DNA of 64,000 nt from Eudorina sp. 2006-703-Eu-15 (GCA_003117195.1 BDSI01000142.1:124001-188000); one strand, 5' to 3'; positions 33,857 to 49,987 are shown, counted from the first letter of the stretch. Notes: generated from the letters alone by a model not told the origin. Numbers and translations are program-made.

Positions 33857-36800
33857 CGCAAGGAGACGCGAAAAGGGCCGGCGACATTTTGGAGCGAGAT
33901 GAAGAGAGGCATCGATGCATATGGCGCAGACGACGCATACATCCAACGCATCCGCTTACTTGAAGCAAGCAGTACGAGGAATGCCGAGCATAAATTCATC
34001 ACAAACCAGCATTGCTGCTCATTGATCATCGGCTACACAGCACACCGCCTTATTACCCCGAAGAATTTTCCACACCAATCAACACACGCATCGATTCGCT
34101 TGATTTCCCGCCTGCTGCCGATGCCGGCGCTGACTTGACCGTGAAGCCCTTCATCACCTAGCCCTTGCATGCGTGTGCGTATTTGTGTGTCGATTGTTGT
34201 TTCTGTTTGGATGGCACGGACCACGCACCGCCAAAATGGCTAAAAGTGCAAGGCAACGCGCAGACTGAATCCAGGGCAGCGGGCTGCATGTAGTCTAGGG
34301 AAGTTTGTTCTCTGGGTGGCGGGGGGCGACAAAAGAAATCACAGTCGCATCATCGCATCCGTCCACCGACAACAAGCAAGAGGAATAAGAGGAATAGGGG
34401 TACGTACGCGCGGTCTGTTCGTTTATTTTTCGTATGTGGATCATACGCCTGGACGTGAGTGAAGTTCTGGTGAGCAAGAGGGCCCACAGACGACGACCCT
34501 TTCAACCTTTACATAGTTAAGAATGATTGGCAGTGTTTGAATAGTTACGAATCGTCAAGGGTAAATGTTACGTAGGTGTTCTTTAATGCCTGCTACGTCG
34601 TCCCGCAGACGGTTTTCATCAGACGTTGCTGTCTTGTGCCGTGTGGATGGTCGGGTCCGCTTGTTGCGCGCTCGCACCTCAGACTGTGCCATTAGCAGTG
34701 GTGCAAAACAACTTCGTTCCACGGCGGGAGATGGAGGTAGGGGGCTCCTGCGTACGTGCCCTCGGAATCGTCGGCGTCAGCGCTCAGAGCGCTGCCGGGC
34801 CGATTATTGTCCGACTGGCAAATCCGATCCAGGAACTCCCCAAACCTGGTATAGCTATCTAGACCAGCTCATTTCCCGCTCCTGCCGTACCAACTTGCTC
34901 GCGGCCTTCGTTGTTCTTCGTTGTCGCGAACCCGCCCCGTAGTGTGGCCTACGTCTTTCGATGGAAGGATCGTTTGATGTATAGCTCATCAGTAAACGAG
35001 CAGCGCCACGCATGGTACGTGGCTTGGTTAATTCGTTCCCGGACGGTCCCATCGTCGCGCTTGGTTACTTGGTCGTTCTGTTTAAATCACATACATACTC
35101 CGTAACATTTCGTTTGTGCGTGAACCTAGCTGCACTCTGTATACTAACTAATCCTAAGCGAGGGGGGTGCATGCGTGTTGTGGGTGTCATTGTGCGTGTT
35201 TTGTAAAGTTCGTTCGTTAGATTGCGTGTGTAACAATTGTATGTGCGCGTGCACGAAATAAATTATCGGCTGGGTGGTTTTGTGGCCTATCTGCGCACAA
35301 GGGGTCGTCATCACAGAACCCGCTCGTGGGCGTACGGCGAAGTAGGTACGCCATTCATGCTTGCAGAAGGTGAAGAAGGGAAGCATGCATCCATGCGTGC
35401 GAGCGTGTGCATTCATTCTGCCTGCCGTCCGTCCGTCCAGCGCGCGCACACACCGTCGAGGCAAGCCAGGTAGCTATTAATTATTATGTGGCACAAAGGA
35501 ATGGTGGTAAACGGTCTAGAGGCATGTATTTGATGAAGCAGTCGCGCATCGCGCGCAGCAGTAGCATGCAGCAGCTGCAGGAGATTTGAGTCGCAGCGAG
35601 TGTTCCTAAATTGATGTCGCGTGTGCGGCCGGTAGATAGATAGCATAGGTAGGTCGGACAGAATTTAGCAATTCATCATGATGCCACTTTCACATACCCA
35701 CCACGGCATATATAGCCACACAGTCGGCACTGCTCGCACGCTATGTGGGGCGAGTGAGGGTGCAGGGCCAGAACTACTGCATGTCGAGCAAACATGGACG
35801 AGGTCACAAGAGGTCATCCACATCCCCCAGAAGCGGCATTGACGGCGGGCGCGTGGGGTTAACCTGGTCGGGATAGCCCCCTGCCGGGGGCTTGCGTACG
35901 TACGGGCCCTGCCCGATGCATACTTGCATGCATACTCATTTACACTTTAAATTGATATAATAATGTCTGCTGACAATTCATTTATTACGTTGCGTGTACG
36001 CCTTGTCAGTCCATGTGTACGTGCATGGCCATCCATCCCCGGGTATGTGGGTGGGTGTAGTGGGTGCGTGTAGTGCGTGTGTGGGTGCGTGCGTGTCGTG
36101 TGGTGAACTACGTACGGCAATGCACGATTCTTTCAGTTGGCTTATGGTCTTGTAGGTTAGTTGTATCCTACAATGATTGCAGGATTGTTACGTTGGTCAT
36201 AATAAGTAGTTATACCAACTAACTTTGGCGTGCATGACGATAAGCCTCAGTCTGGTCCGTCGATGGCGTTGTCCGGAATCATACCTCTGCCTGTGTCAGA
36301 ATACCTCTGCCTGTGTCGCTGAAACAAAGTTGGAAGTACGGCTATAGAGGTAATGCAGATTCAGAGCATGGCTGAACGAACCCGCCTTTGGGTCGGTATA
36401 TTGTATGTGTGTACTCGCGTGCGTTGGTTCTTGGTCGCTGCACGTACGATGGAGATTGTGATGATGATCGGTAATGGAGGAAGGAGTGAGTACGTCATGG
36501 GTAGTGATCGATTGATGACTGGCTCGGATGCGTTCCGATGAACGAAAGCCTGGCTGGCGTCTGCGCTGTAAATCTACCTGCTCGATCGATGCGCTAAAGA
36601 ATCTTTGATGAGCGAGATCATGTAGAGAATGCTCATCTAGCTCATCGGGCGCAAGACTGCGACCGTCTCGCCTCGCCTCGCTGCTGCAGCATTATGCAGC
36701 AGGACGAAAATGTACGGTTTACAGATACGCACCCAAAATGGTTTGATTGCGACCTAGATAGCTTACCCCCCAGGTTCATGGTTTCTTGCTTGCTGCTGTG

Positions 36801-37879
36801 AACGTCACCGGCGGTAGCTGGATTGTACGTACGGGGTAGCTAGATACGGTCGGTAGGTGCGAGTGGGTGTCGTGCGGTTGTACGGCAAGGGTTGTACGGC
36901 AACAAAGTACTATTATATTTCCGTCAGCGAGAAGCGAGAGAAGCGAGAGACGGACTAACGCAGCGGATGGAACACAAAGAATTCACGAATGACACGACAC
37001 CACTTGCACCTAGCCTTGCTTCTCCGGTTTCATTTTCCGCTTTACCTGATGAGGGCTTCGGGCATACGTGGAGGTCATGATAGATAGGCTACCAGCACGA
37101 GTTGTAGGGCTAGTCCGAAGCACGACCCTCAGGCGGACCTAAGACTGCCGCCAATTATGCCAAATTTAACCGTAAGGGGCCGTACATATATATCCCGCCG
37201 CCACCTGCCTGCGTGCCATGCCAGGGCCACCAGTGGCTCGCTGTGTCCTCGACCTACCTGGAACTCTCCGTTAGTTGCAAGCACGACATGTATCATTAAA
37301 TGCATACCCTACCTGCTGTGTCCCTGTTATCCTGAGACGAAACGGTGTCTGATGATGTGTCCAGGCCGTTCCTATACACTCAGACGGAATAGGTGATGGC
37401 CTCATGACTCGCATACGAAGCAAGAACACCGACGCAGTGTTGACTTTTTTCAGCGCGCGTGAAAGGACCGTGTTCAATAATAATAATAATAATGATACGT
37501 CCGGCATCACCCGGGCGTGTGTTAAGGGGACGGAGACGATGGGGCTCATTAGAGCCGATACACCGCCGTCACCGGCCCTGAGTCAAAGAGTTCCTTGCTA
37601 ACCCACCCCGGTGCGTTCGTTGGCGGTGTGTGGGGGGACCGTGTTCAATCATCGACTGCATTGGACGGAGTGTCATGGTCGTCATCGATAGTTTCACTTC
37701 AAGGTGACGCGGTTGACCAACCTTGCTGGCGACTGAGGCCGCCGCACTCACCTTCGTTCTGGAATTATCGATAGATGCGCGGTTGGTGGGGGGGGCGATA
37801 GGTCCGCTCGCTGATGGCAGTAGTAGTAGTACTAGTATTACTAGTAGTACTACTAGTAGTAGTAGTCTGGTCTGGAGAC

Positions 37880-38100
37880 AACTCACTGCCAATTGTGCAC
37901 CTGTAGTCGCAGGTTCGATTCCTGTACAGATCCCCGATGTAAGTCGGGTATGAGATAGCAGCTAGTTACTGAGATGTGGTGTTGAGGCTTAGTTGATGGG
38001 CCAAGATACGCACGCTTGATTGGTGGCGATGCCGAACTCTCAAACTCGAAGGATGGTCGGGTGAACGGATATGGCGGAGATCGTGAAACGGTTACGATGG
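37880..38100 (+). repeat. Dispersed repeat family A, diverged copy with tRNA-like head
   Basis: Starts with GTAGTCGCAGGTTCGATTCC (B box-like) and continues with ACTGAGATGTGGTGTTGAG and ATTGGTGGCGATGCCGAAC. The body matches copies 1 and 2, though more diverged. The head suggests that family A is a tRNA-derived SINE. Confidence 0.55.
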
Positions 38101-38192
38101 TAACTGGTGCGGGAAGATCGTGATGAGCGGCCTTTGACGGATGTCCTTTGCGGGGCCACATGTGACTGGCCGGACGGTCAGTACAACATGTA

Positions 38193-38250
38193 ACATTCCA
38201 TTCCATTCCATTCCATTCCATTCCATTCCATTCCATTCCATTCCATTCCA
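38193..38250. repeat. Pentanucleotide array (ATTCC)n, about 11 copies
   Basis: Pure repeat that abuts the trinucleotide array without a spacer. Confidence 0.97.
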
Positions 38251-39568
<1,318 letters not shown>

Positions 39569-41307
39569 ATGCAACACCACTACTTTTTTGGGGCTGCGAG
39601 GTGGCCCAAGCGGTTGTCGCGCAGATCGAGGAACGGTTAGGGATGGAGCCTTCAAAGACAGCATGTGTGGCTCGCCTGCCCTGCCCCCCCACGGGAGTGC
39701 AGCAGTGCGTATGGCACGTCGTCGTCTTGGCGATAACCATTGCTATGGAAACGGGCCGGCGAGTGATGAGCGCCGCCAGGTCCAGGACTGCAGACGGTAC
39801 CCCTCGGCCATCGGTGGATAGAGGCTGAAGGGCTGGCTGGCCGCCCGGCGGGCAGTGGCGGAGTTTTGGAGCGGGCTCTACGACTTCGCAGAGCTCGCTG
39901 GGAGTACTAAGCAAGGAAGGGGTGGTCAGCGGCGGGGGCTACACGCCCATCTTGAAGGTGCAGGATGATCGTCTTGTGTGCCGTGGCCCTGTTCCGTCAG
40001 GCCAGGGTTATTAACCGAAGCCCTGTGGGCGTTAATTAGTAGGGGGCCGCGGGTGGACGCATAATAAAAATCCTGATCATCGACCGCTGCCAGCTGGGGT
40101 CGAGTCCTTTAATTGACGGCGTCGATTTCATGCCGCCGCCGCGCGCCACTGGCCGCGGGGCAACCCCGCGTACTAATCGAATGGTCAGGTATCCGACAGG
40201 TCAGGTATCCGTGCTGGGGTATATGTGATGGGCGGTTACCGAGCGAATGATGACCCGGTTAAATATTCGTCGCCGACCCGGTCACAATCTATGTACCCCC
40301 GTACCGCTGGCTGCCCACCCAATAAACGACCCGGCCACAAACGATCCTGCATCCTATACATCCACCGTCCCATCCCAGCAATCACTTAATTAACCCGACC
40401 TCTATCTCACGCCCAAATGGCCCTGCTGGATCGATTCACGGACCAGAGGCCAACATCATCATGTTGTTGACCCTTTTGACTTCGGCCGGTAGCTGTATGT
40501 TTTACAGACGCGAGCGACCTGCGCTGTAAGCGCGAGCTATTTATCACACCTCAAGCAAGGTCCGTCCACCTGTTTATATATCGGCACCTTTCATCTCACT
40601 GTATCGGCACCCACGCATCCGTCACTGAAATACTCACATTCCGTCAAGTAACCTTCGAAATTTCGATTTATCCAAGCCGTTCCATATATTTGAAGTGACT
40701 GCCTGCCAATCAAACAAAGCCAACAATAACCAATACCGTGCATACAGTACAATTAGTACAATGCATGGCGCGTCACGCGTTGTGACCTTGCTCAGCATAT
40801 GCGTCGAACCTTTCATAGGTCTCGTTCATCTGCTGTATGCCTGTCTGAAGTAAGGTATGAATAGAACATATTGTTCAAACTCGCGCGCTCGCGCACATAC
40901 CTAGGCTAGCTATAATGCTTACTTTTCACCTCGCTAGCCACGCATATCGGAACCTGACAAGACGCCGCAACACCAATGCACTGATGCTGCTGCTTTCTAT
41001 GACAAGCGCGCACAGATGTCGCTGGGCATCTGCCGTACAGTAGGCAGGACTGCACTACCATATGCCGTATGCCGTATGAGCAGCAGGCACACACAGGCGG
41101 GGCTGGCTCGGCGGGGATAGTTAGACTCTCTCAGGATTGGAAGTCCATCCATCTACGTAGTGCTGCGTGCCTAGCTGCTTCCACATGGTTGACATGGCGG
41201 CAACGCCACATTTCTGTTTCATTCAACAACGCGCCACTCAAACGGATGCCGCATATAAGTACGTCGCTGATATTAGACTTTATGCATGAATACCAGTCCT
41301 GAACCCA

Positions 41308-44300
41308 TCAAGTCCTCAACCCCAATGCTCCAGAAGATTTCCATTCGTGTTGCATGATGATCAGTGTCAGGCGTTTGACCACCTCTGCGCTCGAGGGGCG
41401 GTCCAGGGGGCTCGCGGCCCAGCAGCGCAGGATGAGCGAGCGCAACTCAGGCGGGCACAGGGGATGGTCCTCAGACGGAAGGGGCGGGCGGGCGCGCTGG
41501 ATGGATACCTGGCGGGGCATACATCGGAAATGTGTAACAAAGGGGGCATGGATTGGGGAACCGATACGTGGCACAGGAGTCAATACGCGACCCAAGTTAC
41601 TTACCATACATACCTGAATTGTGCGCTCACTGTTACCTCGGGCGACCGCGTCGCCGCCGGACCCATCCCGGACCAACCAACACGCGACAGCACGAGGACG
41701 GACCACACCCCAGACAGCACAAATTATCGAGAACGTAGTACTCACCTGCGCAAATGGGACGAAACGCGGACGGACGGCGAGGCGAACGGAAGATGTGAGT
41801 TGCAACAAAGGGCGGACAAACGGCAGGCAAAGGCAAAGGTTAAATTAAAGAGAAAAAAGAAAAGAGCACGCAAACCCGGCGGCGACGCGGCGAAAGAGGG
41901 TGGGTCCAGGAAACGGTAGACGGAAATAGCAATGCAAGAATGTACGGGCGTACGGGTGTACGGAAGGGCGACATCGCAGACGGGCGTAGGGTTGGCAGGC
42001 ACAGAAACAGGAGTTCCGCAATCAGGGAGCAATCGGTGACCGCGGGGATGACGCAAGAGGGCCGGGTGGCGGACCGGGGTGAAGGGGGGCGGGTTTCGCC
42101 TGGTCAGTCCATCTTATCAAGCCATACATACCAAGTGCGTGGTTGCGTGAGTGTACTCACCGTGCTTACGAGTATATAAGCGTTGTATAATGCGTACCGT
42201 ACGTACTGCCTGTAATTGTTTGCGAATATATTATTTATTTATTTACAACCTCGCAAAGCTATAAAACGATTGCCGGGGGTACCTTGCAAATAATTCGTTG
42301 AACATTATTATAATAATACGTTGACAGCTTCGCCAAAATAATCTGTGCAAGCGCATCGACTGTATGCTAGGTGCTTTGGTTGAGAATCCCTCAGAATCCA
42401 TGCCGTTGGGCACGCAGGGTCGATGGTCGACGCTGCGAGCTTGTGCCTGCCTGTGGCAGTTCCGGGGCTGCGGTACTGCAGTACCGTAGCAGCTGCACTC
42501 CACGCGTTCACTTCTGTTCCGCCTAGAGGGGCACAGCAACCGTGTAAACTTCGTTGTTTAATGGCCGGGGTGACTCGCAAAGCTTTACAGTTCCTAGAAA
42601 ATTCGGAAGCACGCCTCGCATTTAATTACGCTCAAAAACTACTAGAGGCAGTACGGCAATCTGATCCGCACTAATTGTGCCATAGTTCTTATAACGTTTG
42701 ATAACCGCGTCTGGTAGTAATTCTGGTATTCGTCTGGTAAGTTCGAAACTACTACTAAACGTAGTCTGACTTGCTCGACGTAATGGCCAACTGTCTGACG
42801 AGGTGTTCGAATGTCGAGTAGATAGCTATGTTCTTGTCCGCCTGCTGGATTTATGCCGCATCTGTCTGCGGAAATCAATGCGCTGTGAATAGGAGGGTCT
42901 GTTAGGTCGTTCCCTGGCGACGAACTGGTCTAGGAATAAATACGCGGCATGTCTCCAAATCGGTGTTTTGACGCCACCACACAAGTGCACTTTACCCATA
43001 CAACAACAACGTCATTTGTGCCTTATTTACAATAAAGTCATTGGCGCCTTATGAAAGCACCCCATGCAGAAAAAGGTTTCTCCAGTATCATAAAAGCACC
43101 TCATGCATGACCAGCGTTTCTGCCGGGTCCCATAGCTAGCATGATCACGCAGTACCTGAAAGCCGATGGTCGCATTGTTTGTGCCCTCCCAGGGCCGCTT
43201 CCGCGTGACGAGCTCGTACATGATCATGCCCAGGCTGTACACGTCGGACCGGTCCGTTATCTGCGTGCATGCAGGCGTCAGTGATACGTAGAGCGGCGTT
43301 TAAGAGAGAGGCCAGGATTTGAACAAGATGGTGACCAGCTACGCGTGGGAAACCCATCACCAGCAGCGGATACAGCGGACGAAACCCGACGTACGTACGT
43401 ACGTACGTATGTACAGGACGGAAGTAGGGCTGCGTTGTGGCCTTGCATTTTTGGGGCGGCGTTCGGGGGGCCCCACCCCCTAGTATTACCCCTGTCCGTG
43501 CGTGCGTGTGCCGTGAGTAACGGCAAAACGTTCATTATTCGCTAAACTAATTTGCAATAATTGTCATAATAGTTGTCCTCTATTGCAAGGTGTCTTTGGT
43601 TTAGCTGACAAAAAATGTATGCGCACAAACGGTCAACGTAAAGCTCCGCGGTCTCCATGGACCCAGGTCAGCGTCAACCCAACGCCTCTCGCGCTGATAT
43701 TTGTTTCAACGGGTGCCGCGTGTTGAATACTTGGATTAGGAACGGGTGGCGCGTGCTACATTGGACTTCCATAGTGTTCTGGTATTTGAACATCAAGATG
43801 CCACCAACATCAAGATTGTGCCTTTCTGTCTTGCCATATGAATACAATTCAGCAATATGTATTGAAACAAACTTCCAAAATGCAAGAGGATAGCATACCG
43901 ACTACCAACACGTTCTCCAGTTCCGATCGCCCGAAGTCTGGGTCTCACCGCGACTTCTTCGCACCCTGTTTTGCCGTACACTGGCTATGTAACTATTGAT
44001 AGCAAACATTAGAGGTTCACGTCTGATGCGGGCGTGTAACTAACTGAGGGTTGCATGCTTGCCGACGGTAACTAACTGAAGGGTTGCATGCATGTATGCT
44101 TGCCGACGGACCAAACAACAACAGTTACATCGCAAAACAAGAATGTTTCAAGCTTGCTTTGTAATCATCTGCTTGACAGGCGGATATAGTAGTGCAGAGG
44201 CGTCTAGCGTTACGATAATGCCGTTGCCGGCGGCGCGTACTGCAGTTTGGTTTCGGGGCAAAGCTACCTGCCTGTGTGAGCTTGCTGAATCCATGCACGC

Positions 44301-47300
44301 CGATCCACATTCAACATCAACGACGCCCCCCATGGCACCCTTTCACTCTTCCACACTCTTGCGCGGTAATAGAGTTTTCGTTGTAAAGAAAGCGGCCTGT
44401 ACGGCTTCGAGGAAGCCGACCTCCTATTTGTTTTAATATCGCTACGATCATTACCCTTTCTGCTTCTCCGATCCCGTACCTTGTAGTTACCGTCCATGAC
44501 GAAGAGCTCGGGGGCCATGTCTGCGGTCAGCGCGCATTTAAGGGTACTCGTTGTTAGGTGCATCTTGACCTCGCAGTAACGGGTTGACTGGAATGAGTTG
44601 CGTGCATAATAAACATACCGCATGTCAGACGTTCCTAAATACATGCATTCCTCATAAATGGAGTGCGTAGTGACAATACAAATAGAATATAATGACCCAC
44701 TACTATTATGGCCGTTTTAAAATTCATATCCGATTTGGGCAGCATATGTTTGTATCGGGCAGTCCTCGAGACGTGAGACTTAGACTTATCTCGACTATAC
44801 TTTTCCTTCACCCCATCCAAGCGCTGCTGAAATTTTCATTGAAAGCCCGTTATCTCGGCTATTCGAATTAATTTTGATGAGCTGGGTGAATTGCACAAGG
44901 ATGCCATAGAACGGGTCTGCGTGGTTCCGGGCTCGTGGGCCTTTTTTGAGCGCGCTTTCGTCCGCTAAAATTTGGGATGTGTTCTGATTAGTCTCCTCTA
45001 TATGCTGAACAAAAGTGCTGTCAAAATGCCCAGGAAGCCGGAACCACGATGACCCGTTCTTTGGCGTCCTGATGCAACCCACCAAATCGAACAAATTTCT
45101 GGAAAGCTGAGACTAATACCTTCAAATTGAGCCCATTGGCAGCCGTTGGCTGGCGCAAAACGTTTAGTCTCAAGTCTCAAGTGTCTCTTGTCTGAAAGTG
45201 CAAATCCGCGATTGAAATCGGACATTGGAATTGAAAACGGCCATAACAATAAAAATAACATATACAAATGCTAAGGCTAGCACTAAGTCTGATTCTGATG
45301 TAATACTTCTTCTATTTCTGATATAGATACTGACACTAACACTAACACGAGTTATAACAAGGACAATAATGATAACAATTATTGTGATTACAACTGAACA
45401 TTATAGCCACGTATTATATAAAAAATAATAAACAATTAATACTAATACTGATACTAATACTAATACGTACTAATACCAATACCAATACCAATACTAATAA
45501 TAGTAATAACACTATTAATAACAATAATAACAATAATTATAGTACGCGCGTCTGGTTGTTCACATAACGATCCGCACTAGTACTTACACTGTGCGGTTCC
45601 AATCTCGCCCCGTGTCAATGAAATCTGTGTTTTCTGCTTGAACCTGCAGCGAATTAGACATTCGTGCAGCGTGGAAACATACCATTTCTCTCGAGGAACA
45701 TCGAATGGAAATACAGCGGGCACGGCTTCCTTCAGAGATATGGAAGGAATGCGCGGTCACTGCAAAACGATTTGCATGCTAAATCGGCTCGTTGTCGTCT
45801 GCACGAGAAGAAGCATTTGATGCGCAACGGCAAAACGTGAACATACTGTTGCGCACCTTGCCAGTCCGAAATCAGCTATTTTGGCTACCCCATTATTGTC
45901 CAGCAGGACGTTGCCCGGCTTCAGATCCTGCAGATTGCGTGCAGAACAACACGCACTCGGGGAGAGTGCACGCGGTTAAGTTACACATCGCATTTTGTTA
46001 GGACTGCAACGGAGTGGTTAGACACCGGCGGGTCTACATTCCCTAACAATGGATAGATCGTTCTGGACGTGTGGATGCAATGTGTGAGACGGATCAGGAG
46101 GGGCGATAGTGTGAGATTACGGACTTCAGGGGCAACCCCATTACCGTACTTCAGAGTTGTTCGTTCTTCGAACTCCGCGCTCCACCCGGGCCAAGCAGTG
46201 TTTGCCATCGATCGACACCCATTCAGCAGAAACTGCCTAGCAATATTGGGTTTCACCTTCACGCAAACCCCGCTTATGGTAGGTAGGTCAGCGCGAAAGT
46301 CGTACGTTATAATCGGGCGATTAAATAGTTGTCCATTGACATGGGGGCCGCGCGCGCATATATAGCTGCGCGGGATAACCTCTAAATACGGGCGAGCGAT
46401 TACGGTCAGCCACGCACCTATGCAACACCCTGACACGCACCCGAGGCGGCAGGCACACGCGCATGTCGCATGTCGCATCCCCACAACTCACCCGGTGCAA
46501 GACGGTGGGGTGCAAGTAGGCCAGGCCCATGGCGATATCCTTGGATATCCGTAGCACGTCCACCAGCCGGTACGGGTACAGATGCGGCCCCATGGGTCTC
46601 ACCTTGGCTGCGCCATACAGTCCAAATATATACACACATAGCATGTCGAAAAGCAAACAAAACACGACTCAGTCGCATATTGGACGCACTCGGACATGAC
46701 TTGATGGATGGACAAACCACCCGAATGCCGCAGGGCCCTACTGCGGTACCAACTACCCATATGCACTGGAAACACAACTGCCTAAATAAGATGCCATCAA
46801 CACATACAATCTGGAATAAAAATTGTCCCGGTGCGTGCTCGGTTGTGCTGGAGGCCGCTGTGGGGCTATAATTGAAGCCTTCGCGTACATCCTATCCAGG
46901 CGTGTAGCTCGTGTATTAAACATGCAACTACTGGGTCCGTCGTCCGTCCGCTACCCTCTGGTGAACGGGCCGCTTACGTCCGGGGCGGAAGCACCCCGAA
47001 GCTATATACCGGTGCTCTCGCTTCCGCAGACACACGGTTTAAGGTTATTTTTGATCCGCGCACAGACGGATATATAGATGCCTGCGTGCTGGCGTGGGCA
47101 AATTTTTGGTGAGCTATGCCGCTTCTATTCCGACACCCAACATTACGCTACGTACTGGCGGCCCCCTCGTTATCGCTCGCCAGGACTAACTGCGTGCCCA
47201 GCACGAGCTTTATTACTTTCTGCACGCGCGGCCCCGATAGAGCACTGCTAGCGAGCGCGCATGCGCGCGCACGCACGCACCGTGGATTAGGGTGTTCAGG

Positions 47301-49945
47301 GACATGGCCATGAGCTCCTCCACAATGAAGGGCTGGGGCGGCTTCAGGCAGGCGCCGTAGTAGCGCACGATGTTGGGGTGGTTGAGCCGGGACAGCACCT
47401 GCACCTCCCGGGAAAGGTGTCGCACATCCAAGGACCGCTGCTCGCCTGTGGCAGCAGGTCTGGCGTGCGCCGCCGATGAGCCGCCGGCAACCGGCGGCCC
47501 GCCGAGTGGGCTCTCTTTGGGAAGAGCCGCAGCTGCCCCAAGTGGCCCCTCATCCAGAAGCTTCACAGCTACGGGCAGCAGGGTTCCGTTTGCGATGCGC
47601 AACATGCCACGGCGGACGACTGCGACGGAACCTGCATGTGTGGTTGGGCGGGCGCAAACGACCGATCGAACAAGAGACGTTGTATGATCTGTTCTGCAGA
47701 AAGGATGAGGTACAGCGCGGCACCTAGGTTATGCACAGGACGTTATTACATACAGGTATATATTACGCCCAATACATTGCTTTGCTTTACATTTTGCAAT
47801 CATTCTAGCAACATGTTGGCACGTTCACTCACCCTTGCCTATGGTAGCCTCCAAGTCCAGCAGAACGTTGACTCCAAGTGTCAGTTCCATGACCTCGAAC
47901 GGAGACCGTCGATCCACATTTTGAGGATTGGAAGGAGCCAGTGGTACGGCAGGTGGTACGACTACCATCATGCAGAGAGCTGCAAGAGCAGATACTTTCC
48001 TTATTAGGTAAACAAGCACCGGTACGTGTTGCGTGCGTGCGGCAGATTTAGATAGACATGGGTATGCGTGATGAGCTGGGTCCGATTTTAAAGTCTCGTT
48101 GCCAGTCCTCTCTATTGCCACGTAAGTAGCCATGAAAGCCGATCGATCAATTGCCGAGCGAGATTGTGGCTGCCTGTCTAGGTCCGTCCAGCGCCGTATG
48201 TATTGTTTGTAACGTTGCATCTTACCCACGCATGACTGCAAATTATTTTAGCAGGTTCTCACGCACGCACCTTGACCCGCTGCGTCCATTGCACTTGTCG
48301 TTGTCGATGAGAAAGCCGGCACGGATAATACACGGACATTGTTGCCAATAGAACCCGCAGACCCCAGATTCACGAACTGCTGGCTATGACCGTTCAGTGA
48401 TGAGAGGGACCGACGCATGCCGGATACTGCAATGCGCGAGTGGTTCGGATTGTTGTCGTCGTCATCTAGAACCGCTGAGTGGGATCTGCTCAAGGTCCAA
48501 GGTGAGGGATCTTGCGGTTGGGTGACCAGCCCGACGTGCAGCTTGACGTTGACGGTCGCTGCGCGTGACTTGACATCAGCAGGAGTAGTGACTCCTGGTT
48601 TCAGGCTTCCCCCGGCGGCTGAGGGACCATGGCCTTTGTGTCCGCAGCTGCCGTCATGGCAAACGGCGACCCCGACCGCAGCGGCAGCAGCGCTCTCCGT
48701 GCGGCTGCTGCGTGCCGACGACGCGGCCCTGAATGCCCACACGGCCGCCACCACCGCCGCCGCGAGCAGCACCAAGCCGCCGACTACACCACCGATCAAC
48801 GCGGGCACACCAACGCCACGGTGACCGACGGCGCTGACCTGCTGCTGTTTGGCCTCTGTTGCAGGAGCGCCCTGCGGGCCTGGAGTAGCCGGCGGCCGCG
48901 GACTGGACCTGTCTGGAATCTGCCAGCCCGGTGGCGTCCGCAGCGTTGTGGTGGAATCTGTCTCAAGCGAAGTCGGGATTCTTGCGCTGCTGCCGGGGTT
49001 CGGTGGCGAAGCCGGTAGCTCTGCCGCCACGGGCGTACCCCAGATGACGTGAAGCGCATCGATATAGAACGAGTAGAAACCCTGATCGCATGTTTTGCGT
49101 CGTCACGCGATAAACGGGATATTTTATGTGTGTATAAATGGGATATTTTACGTCGTCACGCGATAAATGAAAGATGGGCGAGCGAAAGGGGGCGGGGTAG
49201 GGCCGTGTGGTTGAAAACTCCCCGTGACTGGATTGGCACCCCGAGCATACATGTGTTATACCGAGTGCCGCATGCGTGCAGCTTGTGCGGCATACATACA
49301 TACATACATGATGCATGTGGCTAATCCAACCCCACGTACGTATGCCCAACGAGGCTCTTGAACAAAACGTCTTTTTTTACGAATGTCCTGCATCACCGTG
49401 CAGGAAATAATAAAATGTGGGGATGCAACGAAAAATAAACACGCGCACCACATACATACATACATGCCGGGCGGGCACGCGCGTCACTTAAAGCTTTACT
49501 TGCTTGTCGGGCACGCACCGACCCTCGCTGTCGACCCCTACTTGATTGCGCATTTGCTGTAGCGTAAATGTAGCCACGCACCTGGATTCCTAACAGGTAG
49601 CCCCCGGCGGGGGCCTGCTCGAAGAAGGGCTTGGAGCACAACGACAGGTGGGTGTAGGGGGTAGTAAGCGCACGCCCTGCGCTGGTGTGCAGCACAAGTC
49701 GCTCCAGGTAGCCTCCAGCGCAGCCGCTCACCGCCGTTACCACCTCGCCGTCACTCATATTCCAGCCGTGGACGACGCTGTCGGCGCTGCAATCGCCAAC
49801 AAACTGCACGCCCACGTCGGGGGACGTGGGCGCGATCGCCAAACCCAACACCTACGAAGGCGGCAAACCACACATTGCACGCAGGCAGGTGCAAGCACGT
49901 GCTTGGATATTGGCGTTGATATTGGCGTTTCACTCATAGGGATAG

Positions 49946-49987
<42 letters not shown>

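Larger units (their letters stand above)
41308..47870 (-). other. Gene C kinase domain (exons 16-23)
   Basis: Motifs: GKGGSVAVV, VAVKLLD, SREVQ, HPNIVRYYG, LHR then DLKPGNVLL, DFGLAR, QYMAPELF, DRSDVYSLG and PLDRPSS. All catalytic residues are present, and the RD arginine is present. A Pro/Ala/Gly-rich insert of about 35 residues sits between the Lys strand and helix C. The activation-segment exon 45643-45588 was found by its match to gene A (RFK at the start and QY at the end, 56 nt in both). Confidence 0.9.

Noticed and set aside
44521..44644. Extended gene C exon running upstream of the APE motif (KMHLTTSTLK frame)
   Set aside because: Phases do not fit. The separate 56-nt exon at 45643-45588 matches gene A in length and sequence, and the acceptor at 44521 gives YMAPELF.
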